Assembly (NCBI GenBank): GCA_963717385.1
Contig: CAVQWE010000010.1
Coordinates: forward strand, 124,001 to 188,000
Source: Sva-07 sp963717385
GTDB taxonomy: Bacteria; Actinomycetota; Acidimicrobiia; Acidimicrobiales; Ilumatobacteraceae
Reading direction: 5' to 3'
DNA length: 64,000 nt
Shown here: positions 1 through 10,601 of the stretch, one piece after another
Numbering within the stretch: position 1 is the first letter of the stretch
Layout of the letters: each line of letters opens with the position of its first letter
Position numbers and translations under genes: made by a program
The notes under the pieces: model-generated
The model's database searches: none
What the model was told of the DNA's origin: nothing
What the model saw: the letters and a program-made list of their open reading frames with translations, nothing else

Positions 1-97
1 CATGAGCGGGGCCAGTGTTGCGCGTGTGGCACTGGGTCCGTGTGCTTTGTTACCGAAATCGCACACTTCCCGCAAGAGTCCGTCACACAGGAGCCCC

Positions 98-1616
98 ATG
101 ATGACGACTGTTCACGCTGCCCCGGTGGGATGCCTTCCTCCCCCTGGCATTCCACCGGCAGCGGGTGAACCCTCCGGTGAATTCCGCCACCCGACCTGCA
201 ACACTGCTTCGGTGGCTCGTCCCCGAACTCTGCGACTGCGAACACGTGTCACGTTGTTCTTCGCGTTCATCGCCCTGCTCGCCGGCGTCGTTCTGATCGG
301 TGTCACCTATGGCCTGACGCGAAGCAATCTGCTCAACGACGACGAGACCGCTGCCGCGCCAACAGGCGTTCGGCAACGCCGACCTGGTGCGCGAACAGCT
401 CACGATCGATGCCGATGGCATCGGCGTGTTCTTCGACGATGTGCTGCGCACCGATGCCGACGGGTTCGCCGTACTCAGTTCCGGCGATCCGGGGGCGCCA
501 CGAGCGAGCACCAGCGTCCTGCATCCCATCTCCGACTTCCCCGAACGTCTCGTCGACACCGTCCGCGCCGGCGACTCCGCCATGCAGAGCGCCACGATCG
601 ACGGAGCGTCGTACATCACGGTCGGGGTCTACATCGCCGAACACGACACCGGCTACTTCGAAGCGTTTCCGCTCGACGAGACCGAATCGACGCTGACCGC
701 CATCCTCACCGCCTTGGCGCTCGGCGCCGCTGGCACGGTCGTGCTCGCCACCCTGTTCGGTCTGGCCACCAGCCGGCGACTCCTGCGCCCGCTGAGCCAG
801 GTGGCCGATGCGGCCGCCGACATTGCATCCGGTGGTCTCGACACACGACTCGAGCCCGAGTCCGACCCCGACCTCGACCGCCTCGCCGGTTCGTTCAACG
901 ACATGGCCGACGCCGTCCAGGACCGCATCGAACGCGAGGCCCGATTCGCATCTGACGTCAGCCACGAACTGCGCTCGCCGATCACCGCCCTCACCGCCGC
1001 TGTCGAGGTGCTCGACGCCCGCCGCGACGAGATCCCCGAACGCACCCAACAGGCCCTCGACGTCGTCGTCGATCAGGTGCGACGCTTCGACAGCATGGTG
1101 ATCGACCTGCTCGAACTGGCCCGTCTCGATGCGGGCGCCACCGACCTCAACGTCGAAGACGTCACCCTCGTCGATCTGACCCAGCGAGTTGCCGCACGCT
1201 ACGGCGAACCAGATGTGCCGATCGTGGCCGCACGCGGCACCCCGATCGAGGTCGCGCTCGACAAGGTCCGTTTCGAACGTATTCTCGGCAACTTGTTGGA
1301 GAACGCACGCAACCACGGCGGAGGCGCCATGCGCATCGAGCTCAACGCCGCCGGCCCCGGACGGTTCCGCCTCGCTGTCGAAGACGGCGGGCCGGGCGTC
1401 GCGCAAGGCGAGCGGGAGCGGATCTTCGAACGGTTCGCTCGCGGCAGCGCCGCACGGCACCGCATCGGCACCGGCCTCGGACTCGCCTTGGTCGCCGAGC
1501 ACAGCACCGCCATGGGTGGCACTGCCTGGGTGCAGGATCGGGTGGGCGGCGGCGCCCGATTCGTGGTGGAACTGCCGATCACCGTCAAGCCGTTCGCCGC
1601 ACGAGCACCGCGATGA
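98..1616 (+). CDS. Sensor histidine kinase, MtrB-like (frameshifted)
   Basis: Membrane sensor kinase of a two-component system. The N-terminal part runs from ATG 98 (AGGAG at 89-93) and has a first membrane segment (FFAFIALLAGVVLIGV, about residues 53-68). Near base 359 the frame shifts by one extra base and the rest is read from 360 on. It holds an extracytoplasmic region of about 120 residues, a second membrane segment near bases 697-765, HAMP, HisKA with SHELRSPITAL (phospho-acceptor His), an N box (NLLENARNH), and G boxes DGGPGV and GTGLGLAL. ATG 101 is an equally good start. The stop overlaps the next gene as ATGA. The kinase followed by a GerMN lipoprotein resembles the actinobacterial MtrB-LpqB pair; the regulator would lie before the window. 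Kinase identity is sure; MtrB orthology is inferred. Confidence 0.85.
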
Positions 1617-2353
1617 ATCGCCGACTCCGATCAGCTGTTGCGTTGCTGGCCTGTGGTGCAGGTCTGGCCGCCATCGCATCCTGTGGGGTGCCGACCGGCG
1701 ACGACACGTTCACTGCGATTCCACCGGCCGAGGTTCCGTTCGGTCTCGCAGCGACCTCGACCACCACCACGACCACCACGACCACCACCACCGTCCCGCT
1801 CGCGCCTGACACCGTGGCCACGAGCAGCACGAGCCCCATCCGGCTCGAGCCGGTCGAGATCTACTTCCTCACCCGAGGGCGCCTGCAAGCCACCCCGCGC
1901 GAGCTTCCGCCTGGGTTTGCTGCCGACCAGGTCGCCGACCTCCTCGAAGAGGGTCCCCCCGGTGACCTTCCCCTCGAGACGCTCGTCGAGGACGGGCTCA
2001 TCGTCAGCTCCACCGAAGCGCGCGGCGAGCTGACCGTCGACCTCGATGCCGACACGTTCGGTCGCATTCCGAGCACGCAGCAGACCGAGGCCATTGCCCA
2101 GATCGTGATGACGATGATCAGCAGCTTGCGACGAGTGGGTCTCGTCTCCTTCACGATCGACGACGAGCCGATCGCGGTCAAGAAGGGAAACAGCCTGCTC
2201 TCCGAGATCGGCGAGCCACTGTCGTACGAGGACTATGCGGTCCTGCTCGTCAACCCGGCGCTGACCGCCGACACTGCGACCACCGTTGCCCCAGCCGACA
2301 CCCTTGCAGACGACGCCACATCGGATTCGACGGGCACCACGCCCGACCCGTAG
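1613..2353 (+). CDS. GerMN-domain lipoprotein, LpqB-like
   Basis: Predicted secreted lipoprotein of 246 residues. It has a signal peptide with lipobox IASC (Cys24), then a threonine-rich linker near residues 49-60 encoded by ACC/ACG repeats, then a GerMN-type fold at about 80-220 (VEIYFLTRGRL, VADLLEEGP, LTVDLDADTF). GerMN domains occur in spore-germination and LpqB-type cell-envelope proteins. The start overlaps the kinase stop by 4 bases, so the two are probably translationally coupled. This points to a role in modulating or assisting the sensor at the membrane. Full LpqB also carries a beta-propeller, which is missing here, so LpqB-like is only by domain and context. Confidence 0.75.
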   Translation: MNRRLRSAVALLACGAGLAAIASCGVPTGDDTFTAIPPAEVPFGLAATSTTTTTTTTTTTVPLAPDTVATSSTSPIRLEPVEIYFLTRGRLQATPRELPPGFAADQVADLLEEGPPGDLPLETLVEDGLIVSSTEARGELTVDLDADTFGRIPSTQQTEAIAQIVMTMISSLRRVGLVSFTIDDEPIAVKKGNSLLSEIGEPLSYEDYAVLLVNPALTADTATTVAPADTLADDATSDSTGTTPDP

Positions 2354-2370
2354 CGGGCGGGGACGCCCGG

Positions 2371-3255
2371 TCAGTAGCCGAGGCGTTCGACGCGTTCGGG
2401 GCGGCGCTGCCAGTCCTTGTCGACCTTGACGCGCAGCTCGAGGTACACGCCCTCGGGCAACTGTGCCCGTGCCTGCTCGCCGGCCTGCTTGAGGATCTGA
2501 CCGCCCTTGCCGATCACCATCCCCTTCTGGCTGTCGCGCTCGACGATGATGTCGACCCTGATGCGCGGCCACTCCCACTCGGTCACCTGCGTTGCGATCG
2601 AATACGGCAGCTCGTCTCGGGTGACCGCCAGCAGCTGTTCGCGCACGAGTTCGGCCACCCACCGTTCCTCGGGCAGATCGGACACCTCGTCGTCCGGGAA
2701 GTACCTCGGCCCCTCGGGCATGCGATCGGTGAGATCGGCGACCAGTGCGCCGAGCCCCTCACCTGTGACCGCCGAGACCGGGAAGTAGGCGTCGGCTCCC
2801 AGGTCGCTGGCTGCCCCGAGCATCTTGAGTACCTGCTCGCGCCGCGCAACGTCGATCTTGTTCACGATGACCACCGAGTTGGCGACGTCGATGCGGTCGG
2901 CGACCCAGCGATCACCCTTGCCGAACGCATGTGTGGCGTCGAGCACCAGACAGGTGACGTCGACATCGTCGACGCTGCCGAGTGCAGTGGCGTTCACCCG
3001 CTCGCCGAGCGCCGTGACCGGCTTGTGGAGCCCTGGAGTGTCGACGAACACCAACTGCGATGCCGGCCGCGTCAACACGCCCATGATGCGATGCCGGGTG
3101 GTCTGGGGTTTGTCGGACACGATGCTGATCTTGCGACCGCAGATCGCGTTGACCAGCGACGACTTGCCGACGTTCGGTCGCCCGACGAACGTGACGAATC
3201 CCGAGCGCAAGCCCGACCCGTCGGCCACTGTTGCACTGTTGGTTTCGTCGCTCAC
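2371..3255 (-). CDS. era: GTPase Era
   Basis: Ribosome-assembly GTPase that binds the 3' end of 16S rRNA, 294 residues, the normal family length. G1 is GRPNVGKSS (about residues 26-34), the switch region holds KPQTTRHRIMG, G3 is DTPGLHKP, and G4 is NKID. The C-terminal KH domain contains VIGKGGQILKQ. The start is a GTG at 3255; the protein begins MSDETNSAT before the G domain. It is transcribed away from the MaoC-fold gene, with only 26 bases between the two starts. era is often near ybeY and phoH, but here those lie 16 kb away. Confidence 0.96.
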   Translation of the reverse strand: MSDETNSATVADGSGLRSGFVTFVGRPNVGKSSLVNAICGRKISIVSDKPQTTRHRIMGVLTRPASQLVFVDTPGLHKPVTALGERVNATALGSVDDVDVTCLVLDATHAFGKGDRWVADRIDVANSVVIVNKIDVARREQVLKMLGAASDLGADAYFPVSAVTGEGLGALVADLTDRMPEGPRYFPDDEVSDLPEERWVAELVREQLLAVTRDELPYSIATQVTEWEWPRIRVDIIVERDSQKGMVIGKGGQILKQAGEQARAQLPEGVYLELRVKVDKDWQRRPERVERLGY

Positions 3256-3281
3256 GCGCCCAGTTTGCCAAGCTCAGGGGC

Positions 3282-3737
3282 ATGACCCGCATGATCAACG
3301 GCATCGATGAACTCAAGACCCTCGTCGGCGAGCACCTCGGCTACTCCCCCTACGTCGAGATCACCCAGGAACAGGTGAACACCTTCGCCGACGCAACCGG
3401 CGATCACCAGTGGATTCACATCGACCCCGAACGCGCCAAGGCCGGCCCGTTCGGCGGCCCGATTGCGCACGGATACCTCACGTTGTCGCTCGGCCCGATG
3501 CTGTCGCCGCAGATCTTCGGCGTCTCGGGTGTGGCGATGGGCGTCAACTACGGCGCCGGCAAGATCCGTTTCCCGTCGCCCGTTCCGGTGGGCGCCAAGC
3601 TGCGCCTCGGTGTCACGCTGACCTCGGTCGAAGACATCGCCGGTGGCGCTCAGGTGACCCAGGAGTTCGTCTTCGAAGTCGAGGGGGCACCGAAGCCGTC
3701 GTGCGTCGCCGAAGTGATCTTCCGCTACTACGTCTGA
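3282..3737 (+). CDS. MaoC-like hot-dog dehydratase
   Basis: Small (151-residue) MaoC/R-hydratase-fold protein. The hydratase-2 motif is FADATGDHQWIHIDPERA (about residues 30-47), with the catalytic Asp/His pair, followed by GPIAHGYLTLSL. Members hydrate enoyl-CoA esters to (R)-3-hydroxyacyl-CoA in fatty acid or polyester metabolism. ATG 3282 is chosen because the upstream reading frame lies in the era promoter region. The exact substrate cannot be read from the sequence. Confidence 0.85.
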   Translation: MTRMINGIDELKTLVGEHLGYSPYVEITQEQVNTFADATGDHQWIHIDPERAKAGPFGGPIAHGYLTLSLGPMLSPQIFGVSGVAMGVNYGAGKIRFPSPVPVGAKLRLGVTLTSVEDIAGGAQVTQEFVFEVEGAPKPSCVAEVIFRYYV

Positions 3738-3753
3738 TCGAGATGTGATGCCG

Positions 3754-3778
3754 ACGCCTGAGGTCTCACCCCAGGCGT
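3754..3778. terminator. Hairpin between convergent genes
   Basis: Inverted repeat ACGCCTG (3754-3760) and CAGGCGT (3772-3778), extended by a GG/CC pair after one mismatch. It lies between the convergent MaoC-like and WS/DGAT-like genes, so it could stop transcription from both sides. There is no strong T tract, so confidence is moderate. Confidence 0.45.
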
Positions 3779-3784
3779 GATCGG

Positions 3785-5209
3785 TCACGCAGGCTTCGAC
3801 TTCTCCAGCAGCTCGAATTCGTCGACGATGCGGGCCGCCAGGTCGGCGAGATCAGGGATCTGTTCTCGATCGGACACCAGGCTGAGGCACAGACGATCGC
3901 CCACCGAGATCGCACCGATGTGCAGACCCATGCCGTCGACCACACCCAGGACCGGGTAGATCGCGGTGACCTCGGCGCCGAGCGCGTACTGGGTCTCCTT
4001 CGAGCCGGGCACCGAGGTGATCGTGGTGTTGAACGGTGGCATCAGTCGATCGGCCAACGGGCTGCGCTCGAGCAGTCTCGACGCCACGATGCCGAGCAGC
4101 GGTGTACCGCCGCCGATACCGCGAATCTCAGCCGCGGTCATCGCTCCGTGTTGAGCAACCGCCACGCCGATCTGTTCGTGCACCACGGCGAGGCGTTCAG
4201 GGATCCGATGGAGGTTCGTGCTCAGGCTGACGACCGCGCCGGCAATGCCCTCGATCGCCTCGGGGTCGGTGACCGACAACGGCACGAGCGCCTTGAGTGA
4301 TTCGCGCGGCAATTCGTCGTGCTGGAGCAGCCACCACCGCAGAGCTCCGCCGCACACCGCGGTGAGCACGTCGACGGTGCTGACCGAGAACTTCGAGCGC
4401 ACTTTCGCGATGCGCTGCAGATCGAGTTCGGCGCTCGCCCAGCGTCGGTGCGGACCGATTCGGCCGTTGAACGACGTGCGTGGCGTGATGCCCGATTGCT
4501 CGGCGATCACGATCGAACGCTGCGATCGCTGATTCATCAGGGCCAGCGCCGGATTCATGATGCTGCGAAAACCCGGTACCGAGTTGAGTGTTCGCGGCAC
4601 GGTGGTCAGCGTCCGCATCGGGTCGACCATCGCGTTCATCCACGCTCGCCGACCGATGTCGTGCACCGACGGACCCGGATTCGGCAGCCAGTTGCGGAGT
4701 TCGTCCGCAGGCTCACCGATCAGCTCCGGCGAGTCGCCGATCAGTCCGGCACACAACGAGTTGCCGGTCGATCCTGCCAGAGCTGCAAGGTGCATCTTGA
4801 ACAGCAACGCCGCCTTGCCGTCGGCCAGACCCGAGATCAGGTACAGCTCCCACAGCGGCCGATCACGATCGAGCGGACGGCTGTGGATTCGAGCGACGAG
4901 TTCGGCGAGCGAGTCCGGGTCGTCAGGGTCGGGAACGGCGATGTGCCGCAGGTGGTAGTTGAGATCGAAGCCCGGATGATCGCGCCACCATGGACGATCG
5001 AGGTTCAACGGCACCTCGACGAGCGACTGGCGCAGCATGGGATGATCGTCGAGTCGGGCGCTCACCTCCTGGCGCAGCAGCGCAGCGTTGAGGCGATGGG
5101 GTGCAGTGGCCGCGTCGACGATCGTGAGCGTCGAGGTGTGACCGAGCGCAGTGGGTGTCTCGATCGCCAGCAGGCGCGAATGTCCTCGTTCGATCTGTGA
5201 GGTGGGCAT
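3785..5209 (-). CDS. WS/DGAT-like acyltransferase with degenerate active site
   Basis: A 474-residue protein of the wax ester synthase/diacylglycerol acyltransferase family. Family features include the N-terminal region around SQIERGHSRLLAIETPTALG, PLDRDRPLWELYLISGL, and the C-terminal NTTITSVPGSKE and VVDGMGLHIGAISVGDRLCLSL. At the usual HHxxxDG catalytic motif the sequence reads KMHLAALAGSTG, so the second His and the Asp are replaced. It may therefore be inactive in acyl transfer or do a different job. ATG 5209 is used; an open extension upstream overlaps the hydrolase gene. It sits 5 bases downstream of the alpha/beta hydrolase on the same strand, so both probably act in neutral lipid metabolism. 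Confidence 0.85.
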   Translation of the reverse strand: MPTSQIERGHSRLLAIETPTALGHTSTLTIVDAATAPHRLNAALLRQEVSARLDDHPMLRQSLVEVPLNLDRPWWRDHPGFDLNYHLRHIAVPDPDDPDSLAELVARIHSRPLDRDRPLWELYLISGLADGKAALLFKMHLAALAGSTGNSLCAGLIGDSPELIGEPADELRNWLPNPGPSVHDIGRRAWMNAMVDPMRTLTTVPRTLNSVPGFRSIMNPALALMNQRSQRSIVIAEQSGITPRTSFNGRIGPHRRWASAELDLQRIAKVRSKFSVSTVDVLTAVCGGALRWWLLQHDELPRESLKALVPLSVTDPEAIEGIAGAVVSLSTNLHRIPERLAVVHEQIGVAVAQHGAMTAAEIRGIGGGTPLLGIVASRLLERSPLADRLMPPFNTTITSVPGSKETQYALGAEVTAIYPVLGVVDGMGLHIGAISVGDRLCLSLVSDREQIPDLADLAARIVDEFELLEKSKPA

Positions 5210-5214
5210 CGTCG

Positions 5215-5985
5215 TCAGCTTGCCACTGCGCCCGTGACACCCGACGCATCCCGGTACGGGTCGGGGTAGCACCATGCCATCGGCGAGGGCGGCGTGAACG
5301 GCTCCCATTCGCCATCTCGTTGCGCGAGCCGGTCGGCGACCGCCCAGATCGCCGACGCGTTGTGTCCGAGTCCGATGTGGGCACCGCGCACCTCGATGTT
5401 CTCGGAGGTGGGACCGACGGGCTGCAGACACGAGGCTGGGGCGACGACGCCGTCCTGGCGGGAGAAGATCACCGTCGACGGCACCGGAATCTCGGTGAGG
5501 TCATGACCACGACGGCCGCGTTGCAGACCTGCCAGTTGTGACAGGCGACGCACGCTCTCGCTCAGGTTGGCCTCGGGGTCTTCGACCCTGATCGGGCTGC
5601 CCAGCGAGATCGCCTGGCGCACACGATCGGGGTGATGCAGTGCGAGCAGGCGGGCCATGATGCCACCGAGGCTCCATCCGACGATGTCGATCGGACCACC
5701 GTTCTGTTGCACCAGTTGATCGAGGCGCCGCAGCAGTTGACGCACCGTCTCGTCGTCGGGGCCGACGTTCAGACCGAGCCCCCACGGGGCAGGCCGATGG
5801 CCGAGCGCCCTGAGAGCGAACCGCAACGGCGCTGTGGACACATCGCCGGCAGTGAAACCGGGCAACACGAGGACTCGACGGCCGATGCCGCGTGGTGCGG
5901 TGGCCAACCACGGGGCCGACAGCATGAAGGCGCCGAACTCCGGGATGGCCAGCAGCTCGGAGATCGCTGGTGCCGGTCGGTCCAC
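5215..5985 (-). CDS. Alpha/beta hydrolase (lipase/esterase-like)
   Basis: A 256-residue alpha/beta-hydrolase. The nucleophile elbow is VGWSLGGIMA, with Ser at the centre of GxSxG. VLVLPGF near residue 40 is consistent with the oxyanion-hole strand. A late acid (SRQDGVV) and a His near GAHIGLGHN fit the triad. There is no clear signal peptide. The start is GTG 5985. It is upstream of and probably co-transcribed with the WS/DGAT-like gene, so a lipid ester is a likely substrate; this is inference from context. Confidence 0.8.
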   Translation of the reverse strand: MDRPAPAISELLAIPEFGAFMLSAPWLATAPRGIGRRVLVLPGFTAGDVSTAPLRFALRALGHRPAPWGLGLNVGPDDETVRQLLRRLDQLVQQNGGPIDIVGWSLGGIMARLLALHHPDRVRQAISLGSPIRVEDPEANLSESVRRLSQLAGLQRGRRGHDLTEIPVPSTVIFSRQDGVVAPASCLQPVGPTSENIEVRGAHIGLGHNASAIWAVADRLAQRDGEWEPFTPPSPMAWCYPDPYRDASGVTGAVAS

Positions 5986-6081
5986 GAGGCCAGGTTATGA
6001 CACGGCGAGCACCCGCGCCGCTTCGGGCCGGTCTCCGAAGCGGGCTCGTGCCAGTCATCGATCGATCGGTACCATCGGCTC

Positions 6082-7718
<1,637 letters not shown>

Positions 7719-7732
7719 GCATCGAGGCCAAC

Positions 7733-8119
7733 ATGAGTGAACGCATCCTCGTCGCCAAGGTCGGCCTCGACGGCCACGACCGCGGCATCAAAGTCGTCGC
7801 CCGCATCCTGCGCGACGCCGGCTACGAAGTGATCTACACCGGGCTGTTCCAAACACCGCAGACCGTCGCCTCGGCAGCGGTCGACGAAGACGTCGACGCA
7901 ATCGGGCTGTCGATGCTGTCGGGTGCCCACATGACGTTGGCGCCGCTCGTCGTCGACGAGGTACGCAAGCTCGGCAGCGAGATCCCCGTGGTCGTCGGTG
8001 GCATCGTGCCCAACCACGACGTGGCCGCTCTCCTCGAAGCCGGGATCGCCGCAGTGATCACTCCCGGTGCCAGCGCCGATCAGGTCGTCGAGACCATCCG
8101 CTCGGTCCTGGCCGACTGA
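7733..8119 (+). CDS. icmB: B12-binding small subunit of acyl-CoA mutase
   Basis: A 128-residue cobalamin-binding domain. KVGLDGHDRGIKVVA (about residues 8-22) contains the DxHxxG motif, whose His coordinates cobalt. Later parts of the Rossmann-like fold are GLSMLSGAHM and VVGGIVPNHD. It pairs with the upstream large subunit to interconvert branched and linear acyl-CoA, probably isobutyryl-CoA and butyryl-CoA. Separate large and small subunits are typical of isobutyryl-CoA mutase. ATG 7733 gives the usual MSERILVAKVGLDGHD start. Confidence 0.88.
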   Translation: MSERILVAKVGLDGHDRGIKVVARILRDAGYEVIYTGLFQTPQTVASAAVDEDVDAIGLSMLSGAHMTLAPLVVDEVRKLGSEIPVVVGGIVPNHDVAALLEAGIAAVITPGASADQVVETIRSVLAD

Positions 8120-8210
8120 TCCGGTTGCCCGACCCCACCCTGGTCGCACCCTGACCCTCCACGATTTGAGAGGTGCCGAGCGGTGGCCCTACCGTTCGCC
8201 GGTGGCACAC

Positions 8211-9866
8211 ATGGGGAATGGTCCATCAATCGTCGAGTTCAGCCTGGCCGAGGTCCACGAGGCAATCGCCGCCTCCCGACCCGACGCCGAGTGCCTGGTG
8301 TTCCGCGACAAGCGATACACGTGGAGCGACATCACCGATCGAACCCGCCGGTTCGCGAACCACCTGCTCGGCCAGGGGCTCGGTGTGAGCACCGAACGCT
8401 CCGATCTGGCCGGACACGAGAGCGGGCAGGATCACCTCGCGATCTATCTCCACAACGGCAACGAGTACCTCGAAGCGATGCTCGGCGCCCTGAAGGCTCG
8501 AGTCGCATCGCTGAACGTCAACTATCGCTACGTGGCCGAAGAGTTGCTCTACTTGTTGAACGACTCGCAGGCGAGCGCCGTCGTGGTGCACTCGGCGTTC
8601 ACCCCGACACTCGCCGAGGTGCTCCCTCAGCTGCCGCGACTCCGCGTGATCCTCCAGGTGCCGGACGAGTCCGGGCACCCGCTGCTGCCCGGTGCGGTCT
8701 GGTACGAAGACGCGCTCAGCGAAGCATCGCCCGAACGTCCCGACGTCGAGTGGAGCCCCGACGATCTCTACATGCTCTACACCGGCGGCACCACCGGCAT
8801 GCCCAAGGGCGTGATGTGGCGCAACGGCGACGCGATGGTCGAGTGCTTCGGCGGTTCGAAGACCGCTGCGTCGATCGACGACTTCGTCGCCGAGGCCAAC
8901 ACCGGCCTGCGGGCACTCCTCGCTCCCCCGTTCATGCACGGAGCAGGCCACTGGATGAGCTTTCGCACGTGGCTGGGCGGCGGCACCGTGTTCATCCAGG
9001 CGGTGCCCGAGCGGCTCGACCCGATCGACATCTGGTCGACCATCGAGCGCGAGAAGGTCAACTTCCTCCTGATCGTCGGCGACGCGTTCGCTCGACCACT
9101 GCTCGACGAACTCGAACGTCCGACCAACGGCAACGGCTACGACTTGTCGTCGCTCACGGTGGTGCTCTCGGGCGGGGCGCCGTTGTCGGCGCCACTCAAG
9201 GACGAGTTCCTCGCTCACCTGCCGACCTTGATGATCGTCGACGGGCTCGGTTCGTCCGAAGCAGGAGGCCAGGTCTCGCAGGTGTCCACCGGAGGCGGAT
9301 CGACCACCGGCACCTTCGAGATCACACCAGGCAACGTGGTGCTCTCCGCCGACCTCGATCGGGTCCTCGACGCAGGCGACCCCGAGATCGGATGGCTCGC
9401 CAAGAGCGGACGGCTGGCGCTCGGCTACCTCGGCGACCCCGACAAGACCGCACGCACCTATCCCGTCGTCGATGGCGTCCGGTACGCGATTCCCGGCGAT
9501 CGGGCCCGTCTTCTCGACGGCGGCATCGTCGAACTGCACGGCCGCGACTCGGTCACGATCAACTCTGGCGGCGAGAAGATCTTCGCCGAGGAAGTCGAGG
9601 CTGCACTCAAGTCGCATCCAGGCGTCTACGACTGCATCGTCGCCGGCCGGCCGAGCGAGCGGTGGGGCAACGAGGTGGTGGCCATCGTGCGCATCCGCGA
9701 GGGCCACGACGTCGACGACGAGGCGCTCCGTGCAGCTGCGGCGCAGCACATTGCCCGATACAAGCTGCCCAAGGAGATCCGCTACGTCGACGAGATCGTG
9801 CGGTCGCCCAGCGGCAAGGCCGACTATCGGTGGGCCAAGCAGGTTGCCGCAGAACCCGTAGCCTGA
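8211..9866 (+). CDS. Acyl-CoA synthetase (AMP-forming)
   Basis: Acyl-CoA ligase of the ANL superfamily, 551 residues. The P-loop is YTGGTTGMPKGVMW (about residues 187-200). The A8 region is GRDSVTINSGGEKIFAEEVE, and the C-terminal catalytic Lys lies in RSPSGKADYRW. It activates a carboxylic acid as acyl-AMP and then acyl-CoA. The VMWR variant after the P-loop is common in actinobacterial FadD-type proteins. ATG 8211 is chosen; in-frame GTG 8202 is possible. It follows the acyl-CoA mutase subunits, so it may feed or drain branched or short acyl-CoA, but the acyl chain is unknown. Confidence 0.85.
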   Translation: MGNGPSIVEFSLAEVHEAIAASRPDAECLVFRDKRYTWSDITDRTRRFANHLLGQGLGVSTERSDLAGHESGQDHLAIYLHNGNEYLEAMLGALKARVASLNVNYRYVAEELLYLLNDSQASAVVVHSAFTPTLAEVLPQLPRLRVILQVPDESGHPLLPGAVWYEDALSEASPERPDVEWSPDDLYMLYTGGTTGMPKGVMWRNGDAMVECFGGSKTAASIDDFVAEANTGLRALLAPPFMHGAGHWMSFRTWLGGGTVFIQAVPERLDPIDIWSTIEREKVNFLLIVGDAFARPLLDELERPTNGNGYDLSSLTVVLSGGAPLSAPLKDEFLAHLPTLMIVDGLGSSEAGGQVSQVSTGGGSTTGTFEITPGNVVLSADLDRVLDAGDPEIGWLAKSGRLALGYLGDPDKTARTYPVVDGVRYAIPGDRARLLDGGIVELHGRDSVTINSGGEKIFAEEVEAALKSHPGVYDCIVAGRPSERWGNEVVAIVRIREGHDVDDEALRAAAAQHIARYKLPKEIRYVDEIVRSPSGKADYRWAKQVAAEPVA

Positions 9867-9871
9867 TCCGG

Positions 9872-10591
9872 GTGACCGAGCCCGCACCGACTCGCCCTTC
9901 GTGGGACACCGACGAACTCCCCCAAGGCGAGGAGAAGGTCGCTGCCGTCCAGGGAATGTTCGATGCGATCGCGCCCAAGTACGACCGTCTGAACCGAATC
10001 ATTTCGTTTCGCCTCGACGTCAGGTGGCGCAAACGCGCAGTCCGCGATCTCGCCCTTCCCGCTGGCAGCGTGGTGCTCGACCTCGCCAGCGGCACCGGCG
10101 ACCTCTGCATCGACCTGGCAGCCGGAGGCATCAAACCGATCTCGATGGACCTCAGCTTCGGCATGCTCTCAGCCGACCGGTCGGGTGTGCCTCGCGTGCA
10201 GACCGACATCCTTCGCCTGCCGGTCCCTGACGCCTCCGTCGACGGTGTCACCTGCGGCTTCGCGCTGCGCAACCTGCTCGATCTCCCCACGTTCTTCACC
10301 GAACTCGGACGAGTCGTCCGCCCCGGCGGGCGGATTGCCCTGCTCGACGTGAGTGTGCCGAGCAATGCCGTCGTGCGCTGGGGCAACGACATCTACTTCG
10401 GCAAGGTGGTTCCGCGCATCGGGGCGCTGCTGTCCGATGGGGCCGCATACCGGTACCTTCCCAAGAGCGTGGCCTACCTGCCGTCGCCCGAAGACATGTT
10501 GGCGTCGCTGACCGACGCCGGCTTCGCCGATGCCACCCACGCACAGCTGTCCGGTGGCCTCACGCAGCTGATGGTCGCAACGAGGGCCTGA
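9872..10591 (+). CDS. menG: Demethylmenaquinone methyltransferase
   Basis: UbiE/MenG-family class I SAM methyltransferase, 239 residues, performing the last methylation of menaquinone. The family opening VQGMFDAIAPKYDRLNRIIS is present. The SAM-binding motif I is VLDLASGTGDL. Later motifs are CGFALRNLLDLP and GRIALLDVSVP. The start is GTG 9872, just after the synthetase stop. The surrounding men genes make the menaquinone role much more likely than ubiquinone synthesis. Confidence 0.92.
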   Translation: MTEPAPTRPSWDTDELPQGEEKVAAVQGMFDAIAPKYDRLNRIISFRLDVRWRKRAVRDLALPAGSVVLDLASGTGDLCIDLAAGGIKPISMDLSFGMLSADRSGVPRVQTDILRLPVPDASVDGVTCGFALRNLLDLPTFFTELGRVVRPGGRIALLDVSVPSNAVVRWGNDIYFGKVVPRIGALLSDGAAYRYLPKSVAYLPSPEDMLASLTDAGFADATHAQLSGGLTQLMVATRA

Positions 10592-10601
10592 CACGTTGGC
10601 C

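Noticed and set aside
1..97. Tail of an upstream response regulator gene
   Set aside because: No frame in these 97 bases shows a recognisable regulator C terminus; nothing can be supported there.
333..1679. Long open frame antisense to the sensor kinase
   Set aside because: A high-GC shadow frame; the sense strand carries HisKA and ATPase motifs, and the antisense translation has no recognisable domain.
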